From NCBI GenBank assembly GCA_030425745.1, contig JAUHZW010000012.1, positions 1 through 19,483 on the forward strand: a DNA stretch of 19,483 bases. The letters run 5' to 3'. This document shows, in pieces, positions 7,020 to 13,942 of the stretch. The DNA is from Actinomycetes bacterium (GTDB lineage Bacteria > Actinomycetota > Actinomycetes > S36-B12). Numbering within the stretch: the stretch's first letter is position 1; each line of letters opens with the position of its first letter. A program made the position numbers and the translations under genes. The notes beneath the pieces are model-generated. The model saw nothing but the letters and a program-made list of their open reading frames with translations. It did no database searches and was not told the origin of the DNA.

Positions 7020-8567
7020 CGAGGTTCCGGCGTCCTGCTTCTGTCGCAGGCCGATGATCAGCAGCAGGATCGTGATGACACCGAGCAGGCCGACGGCCAC
7101 ACCGCTGATGAGCATCGCCCAGTTGAAGCCGGCGGCGTAGGCGGGCCCGAGGTCGGCGATCGACTCCTTCGCCAAGGTGCCGGAGCCGCCCTTGCCGCTG
7201 GACATGAACAGCCGGACGTCGTCCATGGCCTGGCCGAGTCGGCTCGGCTCCACGCCCGCCTTCTCCAGGCGACCGACGAGGTTGGCCTGACCGAAGGAGT
7301 TGACCAGCGCCGCACTGACGGCGAAGCCCATCGCGTAGCCGAGTTGGCCGACTGTGGTGCGGAAGCTGGTGACGGGACCGAACGACGAGGCAGGGGCTTC
7401 CGCGACGAAGAGCGCTGACTGCGGCACGGACACGAACGCGAGGCCCACGCCGAAGATGAACAGCATGATGCCCAGCACCCAGTAGGGGGTGTCGGCGAAG
7501 ACGAGGGCCATGAGGATCAGGCCACCGGTCAGGGCGATGAAGCCGAAGCCCATGAGTTTCACCGACCGGGCACCGGGCTTCATCATGCGGCCGGCGATCA
7601 CGCCGGCACCACCGAAGGCGACGAGCATCGTCACCTGCCCGAGCGCGACCTCGCCGGGGCCGAAGCCCTGCACGTACTGCCAGAAGTTGCTGGTCTGCAG
7701 CTGCACCGTCGCCTGGGCCAGATTCCAGGCGATGCCGGAGACGAGGGCCGCGGCGAAGATGCCGCTGGCGAACAGGGCCGGCGGGAAGATCGGGTTGGAG
7801 ACGCGGCGCTCGATCAGGTAGTACGCCGCGAAGAGGACCAGGCCCAGCACGGTGGGGATCAGGAACTCGGGGCTGCGAAGGCCGCGGGACGCCTGGCTCA
7901 CTCCGTACAGGAACGACACCATCGCGATGGCGATGACCGCCATGCCGAGGTAGTCAGGCTTCGAGCCGCTGACCTTCGGCATTGCGGGCAGCAGGATCGG
8001 CACGAGGATCAGACACAGGATCGACAGCACGGGCACCAGCAGCATCGCCACGCGCCAGTGCACGCCGGCCAGCTGGCCGCCGAGCAGCGATCCGGCGATG
8101 AACGCGCCCATCATCACCAGGTTCCACAGACCCAGGGCCGCAGCGACCTTGCCCGGGCGCGCGACGAATCGCACATACGCGAAGGCGGCGGCGAGAGTGG
8201 CGCCGAGCCCGATGCCGGCGATGGCCCGGCCGGTGTAGTACCCGGCGGTGACGGGGCTGATGGCGACGATGACGTCGCCTGCGGCGGCGAGGATCAGCGC
8301 CACCGACAGGATGAGCCGGCGGCCGAGGCGATCGGCCATGAAGCCCATCGGCAGCACCGTCGCGGCGAGGGCCAGCGTCGAGATGCTGGCCGCGAGCGCG
8401 AGAGCCGCTCCGGTCATGTCCAGCGCCTTGCCGGCCTCGACGATCGCGATGTTCGCGACCGCGGGGTCGATCAGCTGCAGTGCGGCGAGCACTCCGAGGA
8501 AGGAGATCGCGAGGGTGGGGTTCTTCGCGGGGGACGTGGTGGGGGCGGCGGCAGTGGCTGTCGACAT
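7017..8567 (-). CDS. MFS transporter, DHA2-like multidrug resistance type
   Basis: Integral membrane proton antiporter of 516 residues, mostly hydrophobic helices with a short Ala/Thr-rich N-terminus. The first helix carries LQLIDPAVANIAI (30-42), a variant of the DHA2 LDxTxVNVALP motif. Motif A is seen as GFMADRLGRRLI (75-86). A soluble loop (about 440-475: GRLEKAGVEPSRLGQAMDDV and SSGKGGSGTL) precedes the last helix, as in other 14-TMS actinobacterial members. ATG 8567 follows AAGGTG. The protein is divergent from the Ntn hydrolase at 8712 and convergent with the PhyH gene. It is not a close copy of the first MFS protein in the window; the substrate is unknown. Confidence 0.9.
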   Translation of the reverse strand: MSTATAAAPTTSPAKNPTLAISFLGVLAALQLIDPAVANIAIVEAGKALDMTGAALALAASISTLALAATVLPMGFMADRLGRRLILSVALILAAAGDVIVAISPVTAGYYTGRAIAGIGLGATLAAAFAYVRFVARPGKVAAALGLWNLVMMGAFIAGSLLGGQLAGVHWRVAMLLVPVLSILCLILVPILLPAMPKVSGSKPDYLGMAVIAIAMVSFLYGVSQASRGLRSPEFLIPTVLGLVLFAAYYLIERRVSNPIFPPALFASGIFAAALVSGIAWNLAQATVQLQTSNFWQYVQGFGPGEVALGQVTMLVAFGGAGVIAGRMMKPGARSVKLMGFGFIALTGGLILMALVFADTPYWVLGIMLFIFGVGLAFVSVPQSALFVAEAPASSFGPVTSFRTTVGQLGYAMGFAVSAALVNSFGQANLVGRLEKAGVEPSRLGQAMDDVRLFMSSGKGGSGTLAKESIADLGPAYAAGFNWAMLISGVAVGLLGVITILLLIIGLRQKQDAGTS

Positions 8568-8603
8568 GAAGGCACCTTGGGACGGCTTCGGCGGGCGGGC
8601 ATC

Positions 8604-8669
8604 ACGCTAGCAAGCACGGCCGGATGTGGTGCGGACTTCTCGGCCGGAGTCGCTCCACCGGGCTAGGCT
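8604..8669. promoter_or_regulatory. Divergent promoter region between MFS and Ntn hydrolase genes
   Basis: The 144-bp spacer holds a TAGCGT -10-like hexamer for the minus-strand MFS gene (complement of 8604-8609) and TAGGCT for the plus-strand hydrolase (8664-8669). It also holds two copies of CGGCCGGA (8617-8624 and 8641-8648) 24 bp apart. Neither -10 has a convincing -35. The repeated octamer could be an operator but is short and GC-rich, so I give it little weight. Confidence 0.3.
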
Positions 8670-8711
8670 CGAGAAGACGGCCAGACAGCAGATTCACCAT
8701 CGGAGGACAAC

Positions 8712-9722
8712 ATGTGCACGAACTTCAAGGTCAAGCCCGCTGACGACGGCAGCATCGTCGTCGGTCGATCCATGGAGTTCCCGCTGGGGGTGCCGACAGC
8801 GCTGGCGATCCTGCCGAGCGACTACGCCGGGACGGGCGCGGCTCCGGAGGGCAAGTCAGGCAAGACCTGGACCGCCAAGCACGGGGTGGTCGGGATGTGC
8901 GGATTCGGCCATCCGCAGTGGCTGACCGACGGCATGAGCACCGCCGGACTGTCCGCCCACTTCCTCTACATGCCCGGTGGCTTCTGCACCTACGTCGACT
9001 TCGTGGGCGACGGCAAGGATCTGGGCGAACTCGATCTCATCGCGTACCTGCTCGGCACGTGCTCATCCCTGGCGGACGTCAAGGCCGCGATGTCCGACGT
9101 GCGCGTGTGGGGCATGGACCCGGGCATGGGGTTCGCTCCTCCCTGCCACATTCTCGTCCACGACAAGGACGCCTCCCTCGCCATCGAGTTCCACTCCGAC
9201 GGCATCCATGTGGTCGACAACCCGACGAGCGTCGGCACCAACGCCCCGTACCTCGACTGGCACCTGACCAACCTGTCGAACTTCGTGGGCCTGTCAGCCG
9301 AGATGCCCGACGCGGTGAAGGTGGGCGAGCTCACCGTCACTTCGCTCGGGCAGGGTCAGGGGCTCATGGGGCTCCCGGGTGACTACACGCCGCCCGGTCG
9401 CTTCATCCGAGCAGCGGTCCAGTCGACTCTCAGCGACAAGCCGAAGAGCGGACATGATGCCGAGTTGACGGCTCTGCACATCCTCAACACCCTCGACATC
9501 ACCCCGGGCATCATCCGTGAGCCCGCGCCGAAGGGCGGCACGTCCGACGAGGTCACGGTGTGGGACTCGATCTCGAACCTCACCGGCCAGCGCTACAGCT
9601 ACCGGACCGTCACGGATCCGACGGTCTATTCGGTGGACCTGTCGAAGGTCGACTTCACCAAGCCGGCGCGCACGCAGGACGTGTCATGGTCGGGGGAGTT
9701 TGTGCCGGTCACCGTCGACTGA
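8712..9722 (+). CDS. Choloylglycine hydrolase / penicillin V acylase family Ntn hydrolase
   Basis: Linear-amide C-N hydrolase of 336 residues, a normal length. After removal of Met1, Cys2 becomes the N-terminal nucleophile; the start is fixed by GGAGGA four nt before the ATG. Other active-site positions of bile-salt hydrolases can be traced: R19 (GRSMEF), N177 (VGTNAPYLDWHLTNL) and R230 (PPGRFIRAA). The acid after the first Arg is Glu22 where bile-salt hydrolases have Asp. To my recollection this RSMEF/RTMEF form marks a sub-branch of environmental amidases. There is no signal peptide, so it should act in the cytoplasm. The substrate could be an N-acyl amide such as a penicillin, a bile conjugate or an N-acyl-homoserine lactone, but is not determinable here. 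The MFS gene is divergent. Confidence 0.9.
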   Translation: MCTNFKVKPADDGSIVVGRSMEFPLGVPTALAILPSDYAGTGAAPEGKSGKTWTAKHGVVGMCGFGHPQWLTDGMSTAGLSAHFLYMPGGFCTYVDFVGDGKDLGELDLIAYLLGTCSSLADVKAAMSDVRVWGMDPGMGFAPPCHILVHDKDASLAIEFHSDGIHVVDNPTSVGTNAPYLDWHLTNLSNFVGLSAEMPDAVKVGELTVTSLGQGQGLMGLPGDYTPPGRFIRAAVQSTLSDKPKSGHDAELTALHILNTLDITPGIIREPAPKGGTSDEVTVWDSISNLTGQRYSYRTVTDPTVYSVDLSKVDFTKPARTQDVSWSGEFVPVTVD

Positions 9723-9726
9723 CACC

Positions 9727-9743
9727 GGCCGAGTCACCCGGCC
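9727..9743. terminator. Weak hairpin between convergent genes
   Basis: GGCCG (9727-9731) and CGGCC (9739-9743) form a 5-bp GC stem with a 7-nt loop. It overlaps the last codons of the small membrane-protein gene on the minus strand. It could serve transcripts from both sides, but the stem is short. Confidence 0.3.
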
Positions 9744-9991
9744 TCAGGGTCCCTGATGGTGAAGTACCACGTGTAGTACACGGCAAGAGCAGGCCCGAGC
9801 AGGATGATGAAGTAGGGGATGACGCCCCCGACGCCCTGGCCGACGTAGACGACGCCCTGGATCGCCAACGCGATCCCGAGCGCGATGAGGACCGCGCTGA
9901 GGATGAGGTTCTGCGGTCGTCGCGTCGACCAAGGACGAGTGGCGACGGCATTGCCCGACCCCTCGGCTGATGTGCTGCTCTCGCCTGACAT
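9734..9991 (-). CDS. Small two-helix membrane protein, uncharacterised
   Basis: 85-residue protein with a polar N-terminus rich in Ser/Gly (1-27). Two predicted transmembrane segments follow (about 28-50 and 56-76), then a short charged tail. The second helix carries a YYTWYF aromatic run. I start it at ATG 9991 because AGGAGG lies five nt upstream (9996-10001); the longer frame upstream has no such site. It lies 47 bp downstream of the SOUL haem-binding gene on the same strand, so the two may be co-transcribed. I do not recognise a named family. The topology would fit a small stress-related or accessory membrane protein. Confidence 0.7.
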   Translation of the reverse strand: MSGESSTSAEGSGNAVATRPWSTRRPQNLILSAVLIALGIALAIQGVVYVGQGVGGVIPYFIILLGPALAVYYTWYFTIRDPEAG

Positions 9992-10038
9992 GTGATCCTC
10001 CTGTCGCGCCATGCGCTGTGCAGGCCCGAGCATGCCGT

Positions 10039-10608
10039 CTACCGGCCGCTCTCGCGACCGGTCGAATCCTCGACGTCGATGTGCACCTCGTTGCGCCGCA
10101 GGAACCACGGCTTGAACGGCGGGTCGAATCGAGCGAAGCGCGGCTCGCCCACCGCCACGAGTCCGTCGGCTGCGAGGGCCGAGAGCAGAGCGGACAGATG
10201 ACGCTCATACGACGACTGGGACCAGCGCCCGGAGTAGCGGGCGACGGCCGTGAGACTCCCCGGCATCTCCCGGACGCGGACGCGGGAGTCCGACGGGACC
10301 GGGGCGGTGGCCAGGGTCACCGATCGGGGCAGCACGAATGCGACGGTGTGCTGACCTCCGGCAGGTGACTGGATCACCGGGGCGGTCATGTCGAGGGTAT
10401 GATGCTGGACGACTGGCGCGGTCATGGCGACGGACTCTCGCGACAGGTTGCTGCCCTGGATGTAGGAGAGCAGGGGCCGGAAGGCCAGGCTGCCGGCCTC
10501 CTCGAAGTCCCCCGTCACATCGACCTCCGCCACGACGCACGGCGGGTACGAGCGCAGCTCGTAGCCGTCACCATGCCCGACGACGTCATAGGCCTGCCGC
10601 TCGGTCAT
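10039..10608 (-). CDS. SOUL family haem-binding protein
   Basis: 189-residue protein of the SOUL/HBP family, which binds haem or other tetrapyrroles. Visible features are the N-terminal YDVVGHGDGYELRSYPP block (7-23) and VAEVDVTGDFEEAGSLAFRPL. The paired MTAPV motifs (VAMTAPVV and LDMTAPVI) are diagnostic. The C-terminus contains SYERHLSALLSALAADG and PWFLRRNEVHIDV, again typical of SOUL proteins. No signal peptide, so cytoplasmic. The start at ATG 10608 is chosen over upstream starts because family members begin just before this block, and because TACTGT lies six nt before it, suggesting a leaderless mRNA. The next gene downstream is a small membrane protein. Function beyond haem binding is unknown in bacteria. 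Confidence 0.88.
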   Translation of the reverse strand: MTERQAYDVVGHGDGYELRSYPPCVVAEVDVTGDFEEAGSLAFRPLLSYIQGSNLSRESVAMTAPVVQHHTLDMTAPVIQSPAGGQHTVAFVLPRSVTLATAPVPSDSRVRVREMPGSLTAVARYSGRWSQSSYERHLSALLSALAADGLVAVGEPRFARFDPPFKPWFLRRNEVHIDVEDSTGRESGR

Positions 10609-10620
10609 CCCTCGACAGTA
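10609..10620 (-). promoter_or_regulatory. -10 element giving a leaderless start for the SOUL gene
   Basis: On the minus strand TACTGT (complement of 10615-10620) is followed by CGAGGG and then ATG 10608. The spacing puts the transcription start at the ATG. CGAGGG is too near the start codon to be a good Shine-Dalgarno site. The -35 region is poor. The same layout, nearly the same sequence, precedes TspO at 11699. Confidence 0.5.
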
Positions 10621-10669
10621 CGCCGCATGGCGCACACGGGCAGCCCCGTCCGAGTGGCATCCTCGGCTC

Positions 10670-11095
10670 ATGGACGCCCGTGGTGCTGATCCCCGGATCC
10701 CGGCACGCTGGGCGCTCGCTGCTTTTGTCGTCACGGAGATCATCACGAGAATCGTCACGACGACGCTTCACCTTCGGGGCGCTGGCGGCAACGGTGGCCT
10801 GATCATCAACGGTGTCCACATCCACCACATGGTCTTCGGCCTGCTCATCCTGACGCTCGTGGCCCTGCTGTGGCTCGTTCGGCAGAGCATCAGGAACGCC
10901 GGTCGTATCCCGACCTGGGAGGCGATCGCCTTCGGTGTGGCCTGGGCGCTGATCCTCGATGAGAGCGCGCTGATCCTGAATCTCAGCGACGTCTACTGGA
11001 CTCCGCTGGGGGACGAGTCGCTCTTCCTCGTCGCAGCCTTCGCCCTGGTCCTGGCGTGGTTGGCCTTCCGCCCGTTGCCGAAGGACAGTCGCTGA
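10670..11095 (+). CDS. Four-helix integral membrane protein with His-rich and DES acid motifs
   Basis: 141-residue membrane protein, probably four helices (about 12-32, 52-71, 86-104 and 117-133). Two conserved-looking polar motifs lie at membrane edges: INGVHIHHMVFG (47-58, with H50, H52 and H53) and ILDESALILNLSDVYW (95-110, with D97, E98 and D107). Together they could form a metal or haem site. I recall similar sequences in many actinobacteria, always annotated as hypothetical; no function is assigned here. It is divergent from the SOUL gene across 61 bp. It is almost end-to-end (4 bp) with the convergent lipoprotein gene. Start at ATG 10670; there is no obvious ribosome site. Confidence 0.75.
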   Translation: MDARGADPRIPARWALAAFVVTEIITRIVTTTLHLRGAGGNGGLIINGVHIHHMVFGLLILTLVALLWLVRQSIRNAGRIPTWEAIAFGVAWALILDESALILNLSDVYWTPLGDESLFLVAAFALVLAWLAFRPLPKDSR

Positions 11096-11099
11096 ATGG

Positions 11100-11624
11100 T
11101 CAGGCGGCGATGCCCGAAGGTGCCGACGTGATGCGCGCCCCGTCGATCGCCCACGTGCCCCGCTCGCGCACGAGCCGGTAGATCATCGTGCGCGGAGTCG
11201 AGCCGCCGACCCGCACCTGCACCTCACCGACCGACTCCACCTGCGCGCACTTCTCCACCTCGACGGCAGGATCGCTGAGAAGGAACCCGTACTCCCGCTC
11301 GATGAGGGCCTCGAACTCCCTGACGGTCACGTAACTGCGGAAGCTGTCCGAGGCGAAGGAGCGCGCACGGGCGAAGTCCGCGTCCGCAAACGCGGCCTGC
11401 TGACCGGTGATCGTCGCGGTCATCGCGTCCTCGTCCTCGGCCGTGCACAGCGCCACCGTGAAGCCCGGTGACGAGGCCGACGGTGACGAGGATGGTGGCG
11501 ATGGTGACGAGGGCGGCGCCGCGACGGACGGTGCGGAGGTCACCGGCTCTGGGGCACTGGCAGAGGAGCCGGCGGAGCAGCCGGCCATGAGACCGGCTGC
11601 CATCACCATCACCACCCAGCGCAC
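11100..11624 (-). CDS. Lipoprotein with Ser/Pro linker and DUF4864-like domain
   Basis: 174-residue exported lipoprotein. A short hydrophobic signal ends in the lipobox LMAGC (Cys16). A Ser/Pro/Ala-rich linker follows (17-53), then a globular domain (54-174). That domain resembles DUF4864: QQAAFADADFARARSFASDSFRSYV, here cited as AAFADADFARARSFA, then a C-terminal YRLVRERGTWAIDGA strand pair. C60 and C126 could form a disulfide. It should be anchored on the outer face of the membrane. The start is GTG 11624, six nt after TAGCCT, suggesting a leaderless mRNA; a Val further in would shorten the signal too much. It is divergent from TspO with a 74-bp spacer. The role is unknown. Confidence 0.75.
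   Translation of the reverse strand: MRWVVMVMAAGLMAGCSAGSSASAPEPVTSAPSVAAPPSSPSPPSSSPSASSPGFTVALCTAEDEDAMTATITGQQAAFADADFARARSFASDSFRSYVTVREFEALIEREYGFLLSDPAVEVEKCAQVESVGEVQVRVGGSTPRTMIYRLVRERGTWAIDGARITSAPSGIAA
11467..11512 (+). repeat. Three copies of GGTGACGAGG inside the lipoprotein linker
   Basis: GGTGACGAGG occurs at 11467-11476, 11482-11491 and 11503-11512. The copies are 15 and 21 nt apart, multiples of three, so they preserve the minus-strand reading frame and encode Ser/Pro-rich linker residues. This looks like in-frame slippage expansion of a low-complexity tether. Confidence 0.6.
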
Positions 11625-11636
11625 TCCCTGAGGCTA
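11625..11636 (-). promoter_or_regulatory. -10 element of the lipoprotein gene, leaderless layout
   Basis: On the minus strand TAGCCT (complement of 11631-11636) is followed by six nt (CAGGGA) and the GTG at 11624. The spacing predicts transcription starting at the start codon. No good -35 is visible. Confidence 0.4.
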
Positions 11637-11686
11637 TGAGCAGAACGGAAGGAGCACATCTGGAGCCATGACGACTCCGGGGCACC

Positions 11687-11698
11687 TACTCTCGAGGG
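11687..11698 (+). promoter_or_regulatory. -10 element giving a leaderless start for TspO
   Basis: TACTCT (11687-11692) plus CGAGGG (11693-11698) leads directly into GTG 11699. This 12-nt block differs at one base from the block before the SOUL gene (TACTGT-CGAGGG). It supports GTG 11699 as the TspO start with transcription beginning at the codon itself. Confidence 0.5.
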
Positions 11699-12169
11699 GT
11701 GACGTGGACCCGCATCCTTCCGGCTGCTCTGGCGGTGCTTCTCGTGGTCATCTATGCCGTGGGATCGGGACGCTGGGTCGCGACCTCCGGATCCTGGTAC
11801 GCGAGCCTGACCCAGCCGCCGTGGCAGCCTCCGCCCGCGGTCTTCGGTCTCGCGTGGAGCTACAACTTCATTGCACTGGCCGTGGTCGGTGTGATCGTGG
11901 CCCTGCGTGCCCCAGCACCCCGCACCGTCGCCTACCTCGCCGTCTTCGCCGTGTCGATCGCCTTCGCGCTGGCCTGGGCCTACCTGTTCTACGGGCCGCA
12001 CGCGCTTGTGGCGTCGGCGATCCTCCTGACCGCCTGCGCCGTCGTGACCATCGGCCTTGTCGTGCTGGCGTGGGGTCAGGAATGGTGGCTGGGTGCCCTG
12101 CTCCTGCCCTACCTGCTGTGGCTCGCCATCGCCTCGTCGCTGTCGTGGGGCTACGTGCCCCTGAACTGA
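11699..12169 (+). CDS. tspO: TspO/MBR family tryptophan-rich sensory protein
   Basis: Five-helix membrane protein of 156 residues, the standard length for TspO. These proteins bind or degrade porphyrins and modulate stress responses. Clear signatures are WYASLTQPPWQPPPAVFGLAW (33-53; core QPPWQPPPAVFGLAW) and the C-terminal LLPYLLWLAIASSLSWGYVPLN (135-156; core PYLLWLAIASSLSWGYVPLN). Aromatic residues are frequent, as expected. It starts with GTG; the upstream open frame in another phase is not a gene. A SOUL haem-binding protein lies only 1.1 kb away, so this neighbourhood has two tetrapyrrole-linked proteins, although they are on different transcripts. Function here is assigned by family only. 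Confidence 0.92.
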   Translation: MTWTRILPAALAVLLVVIYAVGSGRWVATSGSWYASLTQPPWQPPPAVFGLAWSYNFIALAVVGVIVALRAPAPRTVAYLAVFAVSIAFALAWAYLFYGPHALVASAILLTACAVVTIGLVVLAWGQEWWLGALLLPYLLWLAIASSLSWGYVPLN

Positions 12170-12191
12170 CCCGAAGAAGCCGATCCACCCA

Positions 12192-12226
12192 TAGATTGGA
12201 CACCTCCACCCCTCCAGCAGAAGGAA
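12192..12226 (+). promoter_or_regulatory. Candidate -10 and ribosome site for the aldolase-kinase operon
   Basis: TAGATT (12192-12197) is a plausible -10 in the 62-bp gap after TspO. AAGGAA (12221-12226) lies five nt before ATG 12232 and fixes that start. No good -35 is seen at 16-18 bp, so read-through from TspO is also possible. Confidence 0.4.
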
Positions 12227-12231
12227 CTTCC

Positions 12232-13026
12232 ATGGGCCTCGGCACTCAGGTGCGTCTCTCCCGCCTGTTCTCCCACCCCTCAGGCAACCTGTTCGGCATC
12301 GCGGTCGACCACTTCGTGGGCTACGGCGACGTGCGCAAGGGTGGCCTCGCCGACCTGCCGAGTGCGGTGGACCAGTGCATGTCGGCCCACCCGGACACCA
12401 TGACGATGACCCCGGGCACCGCGAAGCACTGCTGGCCGCCGCATGCGGGCAAGGCGTCGCTGATCATCCAGCAGTCGTGCTGGACCCACGACGATCGCAT
12501 CCGCCAGCAGCTCGCCACTCCTGCCGACGCCGTGCGGCTCGGCGCCGACGCTCTCGCGGTCGCGATCGGGGTCCGCGGAGACACTGAGAGTGACTTCATC
12601 CGCTGGCTCGCCGACGCCGTCCGTGACGCTGCGCCCTACGAGCTCCCTGTGGTCGCCCACATCTACCCCCGCGACTACACCGACGGCCCGCGCATCGTCT
12701 TCACTCCCGACGAGATCGCCTACGCCGTGCGTGTCGGCATCGAGACCGGGGTCGACGTCATCAAGGTCGGCTACCCCGGTGACGAGCAGGCGTTCGCGGA
12801 GATCATCGCCTCCTGCCCGGTCCCGGTCGTCATGGCCGGTGGCCCGAAGGAGCCGACCCTCGAGGGCGCCCTGGAGCACATGGCCGCCGGCATGCGCGCA
12901 GGTGCCCGCGGTGCCGTGGTGGGCCGCAACATCTGGGGCGAGCCGGACATGAGCGCGGCCGCCCGCGCCTACGCCGCCGTCATCCACGACGGGGCGAGTG
13001 CTGCCGAGGCGATCGCCCGCGCATGA
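12232..13026 (+). CDS. Class I (DhnA/DeoC-LacD type) sugar-phosphate aldolase
   Basis: 264-residue cytoplasmic Schiff-base aldolase of the archaeal-FBPA/DhnA/LsrF-like branch. Visible blocks are IAVDHFVG (23-30, the DHG-like phosphate-end loop), the catalytic-lysine strand VIKVGYPGD (176-184, K178), VVMAGGPK (199-206) and GAVVGRNIWG (227-236, phosphate binding). I start at ATG 12232 with AAGGAA upstream; the frame stays open to 11668 but that part runs through TspO and is not protein-like. Its last codons overlap the PfkB kinase start. A kinase that phosphorylates a ketose and an aldolase that splits it form a natural two-step pair. The sugar is not identifiable; candidates are deoxyketoses, tagatose, fructose or inositol-derived intermediates. 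Confidence 0.85.
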   Translation: MGLGTQVRLSRLFSHPSGNLFGIAVDHFVGYGDVRKGGLADLPSAVDQCMSAHPDTMTMTPGTAKHCWPPHAGKASLIIQQSCWTHDDRIRQQLATPADAVRLGADALAVAIGVRGDTESDFIRWLADAVRDAAPYELPVVAHIYPRDYTDGPRIVFTPDEIAYAVRVGIETGVDVIKVGYPGDEQAFAEIIASCPVPVVMAGGPKEPTLEGALEHMAAGMRAGARGAVVGRNIWGEPDMSAAARAYAAVIHDGASAAEAIARA

Positions 13027-13925
13027 TCGTCGGCCTGGGGTGCATCGCCCACGATGACGTCCTGTTCACGGGCGCCACGTGGGATCAGGGCAAGGGCCGC
13101 ATCACCGGCCGCGTGGTGCGGTTCGGCGGTAACGTCCGCAACGCCCTGGTCACCATCGCCGCGATGGGCGACACCCCCGGCTACCTCGCCTGCGTCGGCA
13201 CCTCCGACCTCGGGGAGCTGGCCGCCCAGGATCTCATCGAGCACGGGGTGAGCCTCGACTTCGTCGAACGGGCCGAGGGCGCCGACCCGGTCACGTCCAC
13301 TCTGGTCATCGCCTCCGATGGAGAGCGGTTCATCGCCTTCGATGACGCAGCGCTGTCGACGACACCCATGCCCGACGACGCCACGGTCCAGGCCGCACTG
13401 GCCGCCTCGACCGTCCTGCTCGTGGATGCCTGCACCGCGCCTCCCGGAACGCTCGACGTCATCGCGGAGGCACGGCGTCGTGGCATCCCGGTCGTCCTCG
13501 ACGCTGAGCGCGACCCCAGCCCCACCCTTCGCGAGTACGTCGACGCCGCCGATCACGTGATCGTCCCGGCCACCTTCGCTCGCGAGCTCACCGGCACTGC
13601 GACGACCGACGAGGCGGGCCGCGCCCTCACAGGTGGCGGCACGGATGGCAGCAGAGTCGTGATCCTCACCGACGGCCCGGCCGGATCGCATGTGTGGACC
13701 GGTAACGACGACCCCATCACCGTCCCGGCCTTCGAGGTCGAGGTCCACGACACCACCGGTTGCGGCGATGCCTTCCACGGTGCCTACGCCTGGGCACTGG
13801 ATCAGGGCGACGACCTCACCGCCCGGATCCGCACGGCCAGTGCCGCCGCGGCCGTCCTTGCCGGCCTGCCCGCCGACGCGCGCCGCGTCCCGGGCATGAA
13901 GGCGATCACCGCCCTGCTGGCCTGA
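13023..13925 (+). CDS. PfkB (ribokinase-like) carbohydrate kinase
   Basis: 300-residue ATP-dependent sugar kinase. It shows the N-terminal GGN motif (FGGNVRNAL, 34-42), the core VACVGTSDLGE-like segment (LACVGTSDLGELAAQDL, 55-71), and the catalytic anion-hole motif DTTGCGDAFHGAY (243-255) with general base D249. Two departures are visible: Cys247 where most members have Ala (TTGAGD), and His252 after Phe. It overlaps the aldolase by 4 nt (ATGA), so translation is coupled and the two proteins should work on the same pathway. It would phosphorylate a ketose or related sugar for the aldolase to cleave. There is no adjacent transporter or regulator. Confidence 0.9.
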   Translation: MIVGLGCIAHDDVLFTGATWDQGKGRITGRVVRFGGNVRNALVTIAAMGDTPGYLACVGTSDLGELAAQDLIEHGVSLDFVERAEGADPVTSTLVIASDGERFIAFDDAALSTTPMPDDATVQAALAASTVLLVDACTAPPGTLDVIAEARRRGIPVVLDAERDPSPTLREYVDAADHVIVPATFARELTGTATTDEAGRALTGGGTDGSRVVILTDGPAGSHVWTGNDDPITVPAFEVEVHDTTGCGDAFHGAYAWALDQGDDLTARIRTASAAAAVLAGLPADARRVPGMKAITALLA

Positions 13926-13942
13926 GGCCTGATCCCGCCGGT

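Noticed and set aside
8617..8648. Two CGGCCGGA copies between MFS and Ntn hydrolase genes as an operator
   Set aside because: Short and made of self-complementary GC bases; no regulator gene is nearby. Kept only as a remark in the promoter entry.
11668..12231. Upstream in-frame extension of the aldolase
   Set aside because: The stretch runs through the TspO gene in another frame and is Arg/Pro-rich; ATG 12232 has a proper ribosome site and matches family N-termini.
12232..13925. Reading the aldolase-kinase pair as the sulfofructose (sulfo-EMP) enzymes
   Set aside because: The F-H-G kinase motif is suggestive, but the aldolase does not look like YihT and no sulfoquinovose isomerase, reductase or transporter is adjacent.
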